64,000 nt of DNA. Source: an uncultured Bacteroidales bacterium. Its GTDB lineage: Bacteria > Bacteroidota > Bacteroidia > Bacteroidales > Muribaculaceae. Every line of letters begins with the position of its first letter. Position 1 is the first letter of the stretch. The stretch covers positions 106,580-170,579 of the forward strand of contig UQVH01000001.1 of the NCBI GenBank assembly GCA_900544535.1. Reading direction: 5' to 3'. Under the pieces are notes generated by a model. That model searched no databases, was not told the DNA's origin, and was given only the letters and a program-made list of their open reading frames with translations. The position numbers were made by a program, and so were the translations under genes. Below are positions 33,638-42,247 of this stretch, piece after piece.

Positions 33638-34996
33638 TTACTTTGATTCGAGATTGCGGACGCGGTCCTTGAACTGACGGCCGCGGTCTTCATAGCTGCT
33701 GAAGAGGTCGAAGCTGGCGCAGCAGGGGGAGAGAAGCACCGTGTCGCCCGGCCGGGAAATGGCCGCCGCTGTCGCCACTGCCTCGTCAATGGAATGGGTG
33801 TCGTGGATCTCAGGTACCTGACCGGTGAAGAAGTCGAGCAGCTTGGCGTTGTCCTTGCCCATGCAGATGATGGCCTTGACTTTTTCCTTGACCAAGGAGA
33901 GGATTTCGGAATAGTCGTTGCCTTTGTCCTTGCCGCCGAGAATCAGGACTGTGTTTGCAGGCATGGATTCCAGCGCATACCAGCAGGAATTGACGTTGGT
34001 TGCCTTGGAGTCGTTGATGTAGCGGACGCCGTTGACTGTCGCGGTGTATTCCAGACGGTGTTCGACACCTTCAAAATCGCCGAGTGCGCCGCGGATCTCC
34101 TCCTTGTCAATGTCGAGCAGGCAGGCCGAAAGGGCCGCGGCCATTGAGTTGTAGAGGTTGTGGAGGCCGTTGAGCGAGAGCTCGGCACGGGGCATACGCA
34201 GGGAGGTCTCCGGGGTGTCGATGATGAGCGAGGCCTCGTCGTTGTCGTTCTCGACATAAGCGTGTGAACCGGGCTCGCGGTGTTCGGCGAAGGGATAGAG
34301 AGTGGCTTCGGTGCGTATTCTTTCGAGCTGCGAGGTGATGACGGGGTCGTCCTGCCAGTAGATGAAGGCGTCCTGCGGGGTGAGGTTGTTGAGGATGCGG
34401 AACTTGGCGTTTATGTAGTTCTGCATCTTGTAGTCGTAGCGGTCGAGGTGATCGGGGGTGATGTTGAGGATCACGGCGATGTTTGCGCGGAAGTCATACA
34501 TGTTTTCAAGCTGGAAGCTCGAAAGTTCGATGACGTAGACATCGTGGTGCTCGCGCGCGACCTGAAGCGCCATGCTGCGGCCCACGTTGCCGGCCAGACC
34601 CACGTTGATACCGGCGTTTTTAAGTATGTGGTAGGTGAGAAGCGTTGTGGTAGTCTTGCCGTTGCTGCCGGTGATGCAGACCATCTTGGCGTCGGTGTAG
34701 CGTCCGGCAAGCTCGATTTCGGAGATTACCGGGATGCCTTTCTCGGCTATCGCTTTCATGACCGGAGCCGTCGGGGGAATGCCGGGGCTTTTCACAACTT
34801 CGTCGGCCGCGAGGATGCGGTCGAGGGTGTGGGCGCCCTGCTCCCACTCGATCCCTTCGCTATCGAGCATGTCGCGATAGTGCTGAGCTATGCTGCCGAA
34901 GTCGCTGAGAAAGACATTCATTCCTTTTTCCTTGCCGAGGATGGCGGCTCCGACGCCGCTCTCACCTCCGCCGAGTATGACGAGATTTTTTGCCAT
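33638..34996 (-). CDS. murD: UDP-N-acetylmuramoyl-L-alanine--D-glutamate ligase
   Basis: A 452-residue Mur ligase adding D-glutamate. N-terminal NLVILGGGESGVGAAIL, ATP loop ITGSNGKTTTTLL near residue 105, NITPDHLDRYDYKMQNYINAK near residue 190 and the C-terminal SPCCASFDLFSSYEDRGRQF are all diagnostic. I use the ATG at 34996; a GTG at 35023 would add nine residues, and it lies within a 7-bp hairpin (35019-35042, arms GCCACCT and AGGTGGC) in the gap from mraY. Confidence 0.96.
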   Translation of the reverse strand: MAKNLVILGGGESGVGAAILGKEKGMNVFLSDFGSIAQHYRDMLDSEGIEWEQGAHTLDRILAADEVVKSPGIPPTAPVMKAIAEKGIPVISEIELAGRYTDAKMVCITGSNGKTTTTLLTYHILKNAGINVGLAGNVGRSMALQVAREHHDVYVIELSSFQLENMYDFRANIAVILNITPDHLDRYDYKMQNYINAKFRILNNLTPQDAFIYWQDDPVITSQLERIRTEATLYPFAEHREPGSHAYVENDNDEASLIIDTPETSLRMPRAELSLNGLHNLYNSMAAALSACLLDIDKEEIRGALGDFEGVEHRLEYTATVNGVRYINDSKATNVNSCWYALESMPANTVLILGGKDKGNDYSEILSLVKEKVKAIICMGKDNAKLLDFFTGQVPEIHDTHSIDEAVATAAAISRPGDTVLLSPCCASFDLFSSYEDRGRQFKDRVRNLESK

Positions 34997-35083
34997 TTTG
35001 CGTTTGCTGTTGTTGTCTGCCACCTATTATATATAAGGTGGCGTGAAATATGTTGAGGATAATATATAGTGTTCAGACGGAAA

Positions 35084-36349
35084 TTATCTGATCTTGAGGG
35101 TCACGAAAGTGATCACGGCAAGGAAGATGCCGATGATCCAGAAGCGGGTCACGATCTTCGACTCCGGAATGGCGCGCAGAGGAGCCTGTATGAGCGCCTC
35201 GATGCCTGAGTTGCCGGGTTTCTGATAGTGATGGTGGAGCGGAGTCATCTTGAAAATGCGGCGCCCCTTGCCGTATTTGCGTTTGGTGTATTTGAAGTAG
35301 GCCACCTGGAGCATCACGGAAAGATCTTCGACGAAGAAGATTGCGCAGAGGATCGGGATGAGCAGCTCCTTGTGGATGAGGATGGCGAAGACGGCGATGA
35401 TGCCTCCGATGGTCAGCGAGCCGGTGTCGCCCATGAAGACCTGGGCCGGATAGGCGTTGTACCAGAGGAAACCGATCAGGGCGCCGATGAAGGCCGACAT
35501 GAACACCACTAATTCGGACGACTGCGGGATGTACATGATGTTGAGATAGGTGGAGTAGATGACGTTGCCGCCAAGATAGGCCATGATGGCGAGGGCCACG
35601 CAGATGATGGCCGAGGTTCCGGCGCAGAGACCGTCAAGGCCGTCGGTGAGGTTGGCGCCGTTGCTGGTAGCCGCCACGGCTACAATGACCACGAGCACAA
35701 AAAGAATCCATCCGCCGGTCTGGGCATGTTTGCCCATCCATTGAGTCAGATAGGCATAGTCGAAGTTATTGTTTTTGACAAAGGGAATGGTGGTCTGCGT
35801 CGATTTGACGTCCTGACTCTCATTGACGATGACAGTTTCGGTGTTGGCGTCGGAATAGGTAACGGGAATGATCTGGCGCTGGGTGATGTCGGGGCTGAAA
35901 TACATGGTCAGGCCTACGATCAGTCCCAGACCTACCTGGCCGATGATCTTGAATTTGCCTTTCATGCCCTCTTTGTCGTGTTTGGCCACCTTTATATAAT
36001 CGTCGCAGAAACCGAGGGTGCCGAGCCAGACGGTGGCGATGAGCATCAGGATCATGTAGATGTTGCTCAGGTCGCCGACGAGCAGACAGGGGATCAGTAT
36101 GGAGATGATGATGATGACTCCGCCCATTGTCGGAGTGCCGGTTTTCTGCATCTGTCCTTCCAGACCGAGGTCGCGGATGATCTCGCCGACCTGCATGAGC
36201 TGGAGGCGGTCGATGATCTTGCGGCCGAAAACCAAGGCGATGAAAAGCGAGAGCAGCAGTGCGGCCCCGGAACGGAATGTGATGTAGGTCATCAGTCGTG
36301 AGCCGGGGATGTGGCTGTCTTGCAGGAGTTCAAAAAGATAGTAAAGCAC
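35084..36349 (-). CDS. mraY: Phospho-MurNAc-pentapeptide transferase MraY
   Basis: A 421-residue membrane enzyme that joins UDP-MurNAc-pentapeptide to undecaprenyl phosphate, making lipid I. Start is a GTG. Signature segments are KKTGTPTMGG-like (QKTGTPTMGGVII near residue 55), LGFCDDYIKVAKH near residue 115 with the catalytic aspartates, NLTDGLDGLCAGTS near residue 230, FMGDTGSLTIGG, and the C-terminal MTPLHHHYQ. A 50-residue loop between helices (about residues 170-215) is larger than in E. coli MraY, as is common in Bacteroidota. Confidence 0.97.
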   Translation of the reverse strand: MLYYLFELLQDSHIPGSRLMTYITFRSGAALLLSLFIALVFGRKIIDRLQLMQVGEIIRDLGLEGQMQKTGTPTMGGVIIIISILIPCLLVGDLSNIYMILMLIATVWLGTLGFCDDYIKVAKHDKEGMKGKFKIIGQVGLGLIVGLTMYFSPDITQRQIIPVTYSDANTETVIVNESQDVKSTQTTIPFVKNNNFDYAYLTQWMGKHAQTGGWILFVLVVIVAVAATSNGANLTDGLDGLCAGTSAIICVALAIMAYLGGNVIYSTYLNIMYIPQSSELVVFMSAFIGALIGFLWYNAYPAQVFMGDTGSLTIGGIIAVFAILIHKELLIPILCAIFFVEDLSVMLQVAYFKYTKRKYGKGRRIFKMTPLHHHYQKPGNSGIEALIQAPLRAIPESKIVTRFWIIGIFLAVITFVTLKIR

Positions 36350-36424
36350 TTCGGATTGTTGTTTTTTAGATCGTTCTTGTCAGTTCTTGCAGCTTGCGGA
36401 TGAGGAGGGGGCGGAGTGAGGAGA

Positions 36425-37897
36425 CTATGCGTTGGCGGGGCTTTCCGAGGCGATGATCTCGCGGACCACCTCGCGGTCATCGAAATGGTGTTTGACACCT
36501 TTGATTTCCTGATAGTCCTCGTGGCCCTTGCCTGCGATCAGGATCACGGAGCCTTTCGAGGCGAGGGCGGCGGCGGTGCGTATGGCTTGGCGGCGGTCGG
36601 TGATGTGGAGGGTGCGGGTGCGGGCTTCATCGTCGAGTCCCTCCTCCATGTCGCGGAGGATGTCTTCGGGTTCCTCGAAACGGGGGTTGTCGGAGGTCAG
36701 GATCAGTCGTTCGCTGCGTGCGGCGGCCTCGCGGGCCATGATCGGGCGCTTGCCCTTGTCGCGGTTGCCACCGGCCCCGACCACGGTGATGATCTCGCCT
36801 TCACGGCCTATGACCTCACGGATGGCGTTGAGCACGTTGACCACCGCATCGGGTGTGTGGGCGTAGTCGACGATCGCCGTATAGCCTTTGGGTGAGTGGA
36901 AAGCCTGGAAACGTCCGGCCACGGGAACGAGGCGCGACATTTCGCGCAGCACATCTTCCTGCTCCCAGCCAATGAGGATGCAGGCGCCGTAGACGGCCGT
37001 AAGGTTATAGGCGTTGAACTTGCCGGTGAAGAGCAGCTCGACTTCATGGCCGTTGAGGCTCAGAAGAGTGCCGTCGAGGCGCGACTCGATGATGCGTCCG
37101 CGGAAGTCGGCTTCGGAGCGCAGGGAGTAGGTATAGCGCCGTGCGCGGGTGTTCTGGAGCATGATCTCTCCCACTTTGTCGTCGGCGTTGGTCAGCGCGA
37201 AGGCTCCGGAGGGGAGCATGTCGAAAAATTTCTTTTTGGCCGCGAGATATGCCTCGAAAGTCTTGTGGTAGTCGAGATGGTCGCGGGTGAGGTTGGTGAA
37301 GATGCCTCCTTCGAAATGAAGTCCGGCTATGCGCTGCTGGTCGGCGGCATGTGAGCTGACTTCCATGGCGGCATATTCGCATCCGGCCTCGACCATGCGG
37401 TGAAGAAGCTCGTTGATGGTCAGCGGATCGGGTGTGGTATGGTCGGTGGGATAGGGAGTCTCGTCGACGTAGTTGCAGACCGTGGAGAGCAGTCCGGCCT
37501 TGTGGCCGAGCAGACGGGCCATCTCATAGATGAGGGTGGCGGTGGTGGTCTTGCCGTTTGTGCCGGTGACGCCGACGAGTTTCAGCTTGCGCGAGGGATT
37601 GTCCCACCACTGTGAGGCGAGGTAGCCCAGCGCGAGTGCCGAAGAGGGGACAACTATATAGGTGACATGTGTGGAGAGATCTTCGGGAAGTTTCTCGCAG
37701 ACAATGGCCGTGGCGCCCTTTTCGACAGCCATCGGGATGAACTTGTGGCCGTCGACACTGACACCGGGGACTGCCACGAAGAGAGTCCCTTCACTCACCT
37801 GGCGTGAATCGGAGGTCAGGGAGGAAATCATTTTTTCGTCGCTGCCGATGATCTCGGTGGTCTGTACCGGCGCGAGCAGTTCATTGAGCTTTTTCAC
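36425..37897 (-). CDS. murE: UDP-MurNAc-tripeptide synthetase MurE
   Basis: A 490-residue Mur ligase that adds the third residue of the stem peptide. Begins at a GTG (KKLNELLAPVQ). The ATP loop is GVTGTNGKTTTATLIYEMARLLG near residue 110; the C-terminal motif SDNPRFEEPEDILRDM contains DNPR, the signature for meso-diaminopimelate as substrate, so this organism should have A1-gamma peptidoglycan. Located between ftsI and mraY. Confidence 0.96.
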   Translation of the reverse strand: MKKLNELLAPVQTTEIIGSDEKMISSLTSDSRQVSEGTLFVAVPGVSVDGHKFIPMAVEKGATAIVCEKLPEDLSTHVTYIVVPSSALALGYLASQWWDNPSRKLKLVGVTGTNGKTTTATLIYEMARLLGHKAGLLSTVCNYVDETPYPTDHTTPDPLTINELLHRMVEAGCEYAAMEVSSHAADQQRIAGLHFEGGIFTNLTRDHLDYHKTFEAYLAAKKKFFDMLPSGAFALTNADDKVGEIMLQNTRARRYTYSLRSEADFRGRIIESRLDGTLLSLNGHEVELLFTGKFNAYNLTAVYGACILIGWEQEDVLREMSRLVPVAGRFQAFHSPKGYTAIVDYAHTPDAVVNVLNAIREVIGREGEIITVVGAGGNRDKGKRPIMAREAAARSERLILTSDNPRFEEPEDILRDMEEGLDDEARTRTLHITDRRQAIRTAAALASKGSVILIAGKGHEDYQEIKGVKHHFDDREVVREIIASESPANA

Positions 37898-37964
37898 CTT
37901 GGAGGATTATATGATGTGTACGTATATGTTTTTTGACTGATATTTAGTAAATCGCATGGCCGGA

Positions 37965-40049
37965 TCAGTTGGCCAGGTGGAGGCGGATGCGGGTGCCTTT
38001 CGGCGGATGCGAGCCCGGAGTATGGCTCATGGACCTGACATAGCCGGAACCGGAGTATTCCACATTGTAACCGGCGTTTTCCAGTGCGACGAGGGCGTCT
38101 CTCAGTCCATAGCCCTTGACATCCGGCACTCCGCTGGCGGCGGCTGAGGTTGAGGGACTGCGGAGGGTGCGGCGCGAGGGGAGCGAGAAGTCGGCCTTGA
38201 CTTTTTCGTAAGGATTCTTGCCCGGCGAGGCATAGAAAGTCGGAGCGCTTGTCGAAGGAGTGTTCTCACGGTAGTCCGAACTGTTGCCGAGCATACCGCG
38301 TGAGTAGAGCTTGAGAGCCACGTTGCGCAGCACCTGTCCGGAGGTTGTTGCGGCTCCGAAGAAGTTTTTGGTCGGATGGCAGGTGAGCACCACGCAGGAA
38401 TACATCGGTTTTTCTGCCGGGAAGAAACCGCAGAAGGCCAGACGCTTTTTGCCCTGATTGTAGGACCCGTTCTCGATCATGTAGCATGTACCGGTCTTTC
38501 CGGCTATGCGGACGGTGTTGTTGCGCAGGAAGCGTCCGGTTCCGTGGTCGCCCCAGACGACGTTGGTCAGCATCTCGCGCACGATCTTGGCCGTGCGCGG
38601 CGAGCAGGCGCGTCCGTTGCCCATGAATGTCACCGGGAGCACCGAATCGACCGCACCCTTGATCTCCTTTACCAGGCGCGGACGCACGAAGACTCCGTCG
38701 TTGGCGATGGCATTGTAGATGGCCAGCGTGTAGAGCGGCGGAATTTCCGTGGCATATCCGTAGCTCATGCGCGACAGGGCTATGCGTCCGCCACGGTCAG
38801 TGGGGATGCTGTCGAAACGCGGAGGCACCTCGCCTGCGATGCCGGTGTTGAGCGGTTCGAGGAAGCCGAGCTGCTTGACGCGCGAATAGAAGGCACCGGG
38901 ATTTTTGTCGTATTTGCGGGTGATTATGCGGGCCATGCCGATGTTCGACGACTGTTCGAGCACGTCGCCCACACGGATCGAGGCCGAGTGGTGGGCGTCG
39001 GTGATAGCACGCCCTCCGGCGTAGGCCCAGCCGCTGCCGGTGGGGAGCACTTCGTTGAGGTCGGTGACAATACCGTCCTCAATGGCGATCATCATCGAGA
39101 GTGTCTTCACTACCGAACCGGGTTCATAGCCCATCACGGCGCGGTTGCGGGCCTCGATATAGCCGGGACCGCGCGGATTGCGTTCGAGATTGGAGATGGC
39201 CTTGATGTCACCTGTCTTCACGTCCATAAGCACGGCCACTCCCCAGTCGGCCCCGCAGGTATCGAGCACATTGTTCAGCTCGCTTTCGACGATGTCCTGC
39301 ATGTTGATGTCGATTGTTGTGACGATGTCGCTGCCGGGAACGGCCGGAACGTCGGTCCAGTCGGTGATCTTCTTGGTCAGATTGATCATCTTGCTGTAAC
39401 CGATCTTACCGTAGAGCAGCGAATCGAGGGCCTTTTCAAGACCGGAGATGCCATGAATCTCCTTGCTCTCGGTGGTCTCGCCCACGCCGCCGATGCTTCG
39501 GCGCGCCATGTCGCCGTAGGGGTTGAAGCGGCGCATGTATTTCTCGAATGTCAGGCCTGTGCGGTTGCGGTTTTTGACGCTGAAGAACGGCAGGGTGCGC
39601 ATGGTTTCCATGTCGGTATGCGAGAGACCGCTCAGGAGTTTGTAGGCCCTGGGTCGGTCTTCGTGCTTCTTGTCGAGGGGCGCGAGGAGATGTTTTTTCC
39701 ATGCCTTGGCGTTGCGCACGGGGAAAAGACGGGCCATTTCGGCGGAGAGATTGTCGATGGTGTCGCGCAGGAGCTTCTCGTTGAATTTCTCGGCGCGGTA
39801 GTCGATACGTGCAGTGTAGAAGTTGAGATTGGTTGCGAGGACACTTCCGTCGGATGCCAGAATGTTGCCGCGCGGGGGCACTATCACTTTGCTCTGGGTC
39901 AGAACGGCGTTGGCGCGTTCGTTCCATTTGTCGGCGTCGATGACGGTGTTGTCGACGAGTTTCGATACGATCATCGCCGACAGAAGCAGAATGAACACGA
40001 TCACGAGTCCATAGCGCAGTAATATATTGCTTCGGTTGTCCTTTTTCAC
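37965..40049 (-). CDS. ftsI: Septal penicillin-binding protein FtsI with C-terminal PASTA domain
   Basis: A 694-residue class B PBP, the transpeptidase partner of FtsW. An N-terminal helix (YGLVIVFILLLSAMIVSKLV) anchors it. The transpeptidase motifs are SVVK at 312-315, SSN at 367-369 and KTGT at 518-521, so it should be active. Residues about 630-694 form a PASTA domain (VPDVKGYGLRDALVALENAGY), as in other Bacteroidota and Gram-positive division PBPs but not in E. coli FtsI. It follows the FtsL-like gene by 51 bases. Confidence 0.95.
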   Translation of the reverse strand: MKKDNRSNILLRYGLVIVFILLLSAMIVSKLVDNTVIDADKWNERANAVLTQSKVIVPPRGNILASDGSVLATNLNFYTARIDYRAEKFNEKLLRDTIDNLSAEMARLFPVRNAKAWKKHLLAPLDKKHEDRPRAYKLLSGLSHTDMETMRTLPFFSVKNRNRTGLTFEKYMRRFNPYGDMARRSIGGVGETTESKEIHGISGLEKALDSLLYGKIGYSKMINLTKKITDWTDVPAVPGSDIVTTIDINMQDIVESELNNVLDTCGADWGVAVLMDVKTGDIKAISNLERNPRGPGYIEARNRAVMGYEPGSVVKTLSMMIAIEDGIVTDLNEVLPTGSGWAYAGGRAITDAHHSASIRVGDVLEQSSNIGMARIITRKYDKNPGAFYSRVKQLGFLEPLNTGIAGEVPPRFDSIPTDRGGRIALSRMSYGYATEIPPLYTLAIYNAIANDGVFVRPRLVKEIKGAVDSVLPVTFMGNGRACSPRTAKIVREMLTNVVWGDHGTGRFLRNNTVRIAGKTGTCYMIENGSYNQGKKRLAFCGFFPAEKPMYSCVVLTCHPTKNFFGAATTSGQVLRNVALKLYSRGMLGNSSDYRENTPSTSAPTFYASPGKNPYEKVKADFSLPSRRTLRSPSTSAAASGVPDVKGYGLRDALVALENAGYNVEYSGSGYVRSMSHTPGSHPPKGTRIRLHLAN

Positions 40050-40100
40050 GTTCGCTACCGGTTAGGAGTTGAGAGGTGATGAATGGAGAGTGAGAGGGAT

Positions 40101-40415
40101 TTATTTCGGAATCTTGTAGGGGGGCTGTGACTGAACTTTGAGATTCAGGTGGAGCGAGTCTACCATCTCTTGCATGGCTGTCTCGCGGATGCGTCCCATG
40201 AAGGCGCTGCGCTCGCGGGCCTTTTCGTTGTTGACGATTTCAAGGGTGCGTTCGAGAGACGCGATTTTTTCCATGTTGGTCTGGCAGGTGTATTTGGTCG
40301 TTATATAGACCATTATCACCACGATGCAGATTAGCACCGGGAGCCAGTGGCGTGCGAAGAAATCGCTTGAGAGCACCTGGCCGCGGAAAAGGCGTGTGAT
40401 AATGGAAGCTTTCAT
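40101..40415 (-). CDS. ftsL: FtsL-like small division protein
   Basis: A 104-residue bitopic protein: a basic cytoplasmic start, one helix (HWLPVLICIVVIMVYITTKY) and a periplasmic coiled coil (NMEKIASLERTLEIVNNEKARER), ending in a short proline-rich tail. Sequence similarity to FtsL is weak, as usual; size, topology and position between rsmH and ftsI support the call. FtsL scaffolds FtsQ/FtsB and FtsI/FtsW. Confidence 0.85.
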   Translation of the reverse strand: MKASIITRLFRGQVLSSDFFARHWLPVLICIVVIMVYITTKYTCQTNMEKIASLERTLEIVNNEKARERSAFMGRIRETAMQEMVDSLHLNLKVQSQPPYKIPK

Positions 40416-40457
40416 TGTCGTTGTCGTGGGGTTGTTGGCGGTTGACGGGATAGTTTT

Positions 40458-41372
40458 TTAAAGTTTGACTGCCACGCGGAGTTTCGCGCTCCGCGAGCGT
40501 GGGTTGCGTTCGGTCTCTTCGGCCGAGGGTACTATCGGCTTGCCTCCGAGAGGCTTGAGCGGAGCGTCAGTCCTGCCGAAGAAATCTTTTTCGACATTGC
40601 CGGCGAAATTGCCCGTCTTCATGAAGTTTTTGACGAGGCGGTCTTCAAGGCTGTGATAAGTGATGACTGCGAGACGGCCTCCCGGTTTCAGGACTTTGAG
40701 TGAGCCTTCAAGAAGTGCTTTCAGCGCTCCCATTTCGTCATTTACCTCGATGCGGAGTGCCTGGAAGACCTGCGCGAGCTCTTTTTTCTCCTTGCGCGGA
40801 TCGATGTGGGGCCGTATTGCCTCCGTGAGGCGGCCGATTGTCTCTATCGGGCTTTCGGTGCGTGCCTTGACGATGGCGCGGGCCATCTGGCGGCTCTGGC
40901 GCAGTTCGCCGTAGATGTAGAGGATTTCGGCAAGTTTCTCTTCAGGCAGTCCGTTGACAATGTCGGCGGCAGACCGTCCGGCCTGTCGGTTCATTCTCAT
41001 GTCGAGCGGACCGTCGAAACGGAAGGAGAAGCCTCGCTCCGTATCATCGAAATGGTGGAACGAGACACCTAAATCGGCAAGCACCCCGTCGACTGCATCG
41101 ACATCATAGTAGCGCATGAAGTTGGTGATGAAGCGGAAGTTGGAGTAGACCATCGTGAAACGCGGATCGGAGGGGGCGCGTCTGACGGCGTCCTCGTCCT
41201 GGTCGAAGGAATAAAGATGGCCTCCTGCGGATGCGTCGAGCCGCTCCATTATGGCACGTGAATGTCCGCCGCCGCCAAAAGTGGCGTCGACATAGATTCC
41301 GCCGGGCCGGATGTCAAGGGCGGTTATGGTTTCGGGCAGAAGGGCCGGAATATGGTAGATTTCTTCAGACAT
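40458..41372 (-). CDS. rsmH: 16S rRNA (cytosine-1402-N4)-methyltransferase
   Basis: A 304-residue methyltransferase (formerly MraW) modifying C1402 of 16S rRNA. SAM-binding region DATFGGGGHSRAIMERL near residue 30, GVLADLGVSFHHFDD near residue 95, FRFDGPLDMRMNR near residue 115 and VITYHSLEDRLVKNFM near residue 237 are typical. It is the first gene of the cluster; an mraZ gene, often placed just before it, is not found in the 280 bases upstream. Confidence 0.96.
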   Translation of the reverse strand: MSEEIYHIPALLPETITALDIRPGGIYVDATFGGGGHSRAIMERLDASAGGHLYSFDQDEDAVRRAPSDPRFTMVYSNFRFITNFMRYYDVDAVDGVLADLGVSFHHFDDTERGFSFRFDGPLDMRMNRQAGRSAADIVNGLPEEKLAEILYIYGELRQSRQMARAIVKARTESPIETIGRLTEAIRPHIDPRKEKKELAQVFQALRIEVNDEMGALKALLEGSLKVLKPGGRLAVITYHSLEDRLVKNFMKTGNFAGNVEKDFFGRTDAPLKPLGGKPIVPSAEETERNPRSRSAKLRVAVKL

Positions 41373-41432
41373 GTGCGGAGAGCGTAGGCAAAAAGGAGGT
41401 TAGTTTAGAGGGTGTAAAATTACAAAAATTTG

Positions 41433-41587
41433 CAAAACTAAACAGTAAAAAAGATATGAAAATTTCAAGAATTTATTAACATCCGGATAAATGGTTGCAA
41501 GTCAGTATTTCGGCGTATTTACAAATGTAAATTTTGCAGGCGCTCCGCATTATCGCACCAAATCGTCCGCGCGGTGACGTATCTTTG
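41433..41587. promoter_or_regulatory. Divergent promoter region of the dcw cluster and rdgB
   Basis: TAGTTTTG on the minus strand at 41440-41433 could start the dcw transcript, and TATCTTTG on the plus strand at 41580-41587 could start rdgB. Both fit TAnnTTTG without a clear TTTG at -33. The region between is AT-rich and holds no gene. Confidence 0.45.
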
Positions 41588-41653
41588 TCGGGAAAGGGAG
41601 TAAAATCAAAGTCCGAAGGCAATAACGGAGGGCTCACAACGTTAATTAATAAT

Positions 41654-42232
41654 ATGCAGGATATAGTATTCGCCACCAACAACCAGCACAAGCTCGAAGA
41701 AATCCGCCGCATCGCCGGCGATAGGTTCAGAATTTTGTCGCTCAGCGACATAGGCTGTCACGAAGAGATTCCGGAAACCGCCGGTACTCTCCGCGGCAAT
41801 GCTCTGATGAAAGCCCGTTATGTCAAGGAGCATTACGGCTACGACTGCTTTGCCGACGACACCGGTCTGATGGTCGATGCTCTCGGCGGTGCTCCCGGTG
41901 TCTATTCGGCCCGTTATGCCGGGCCCGGTCATGACAGTGCGGCCAATATGGCATTGCTGCTCAAGAATATGGATGGCGTGGCAGAGCGTTCGGCTCGCTT
42001 TGTCACCGTCATAGCCCTTCTGCTTGACGGGCGCGAGCATATATTTGAAGGCAAGGTGGAGGGTGAGATTCTCTGTGCTCCTCAGGGGAGCGCCGGGTTC
42101 GGCTACGATCCTGTGTTCAAACCGCTTGAGAGCCCTGTCAGCTTTGCCTGCATGACACCCGACGCCAAAAATGCAATCAGCCACCGCGGACGCGCTACGG
42201 CTCTGTTGCTGGATTTCCTTTCGGCATATTAA
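41654..42232 (+). CDS. rdgB: XTP/dITP pyrophosphatase (RdgB/HAM1)
   Basis: A 192-residue housecleaning enzyme that hydrolyses ITP, dITP and XTP to the monophosphate, keeping deaminated purines out of nucleic acids. Motifs include FATNNQHKLEEI at the start, DCFADDTGLMVDALGGAPGVYSARY near residue 65, GFGYDPVF near residue 150 and the closing SHRGRA. The ATG at 41654 lies past the -7 box at 41580-41587, which excludes the in-frame ATG at 41534. It is followed after 15 bases by the PorZ-like gene, probably in one transcript. Confidence 0.96.
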   Translation: MQDIVFATNNQHKLEEIRRIAGDRFRILSLSDIGCHEEIPETAGTLRGNALMKARYVKEHYGYDCFADDTGLMVDALGGAPGVYSARYAGPGHDSAANMALLLKNMDGVAERSARFVTVIALLLDGREHIFEGKVEGEILCAPQGSAGFGYDPVFKPLESPVSFACMTPDAKNAISHRGRATALLLDFLSAY

Positions 42233-42247
42233 TTACGCTATAAAAAG

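Noticed and set aside
38376..40022. A 548-codon plus-strand frame opposite ftsI
   Set aside because: Lies entirely within a clear PBP gene and shows no domain or start signals.
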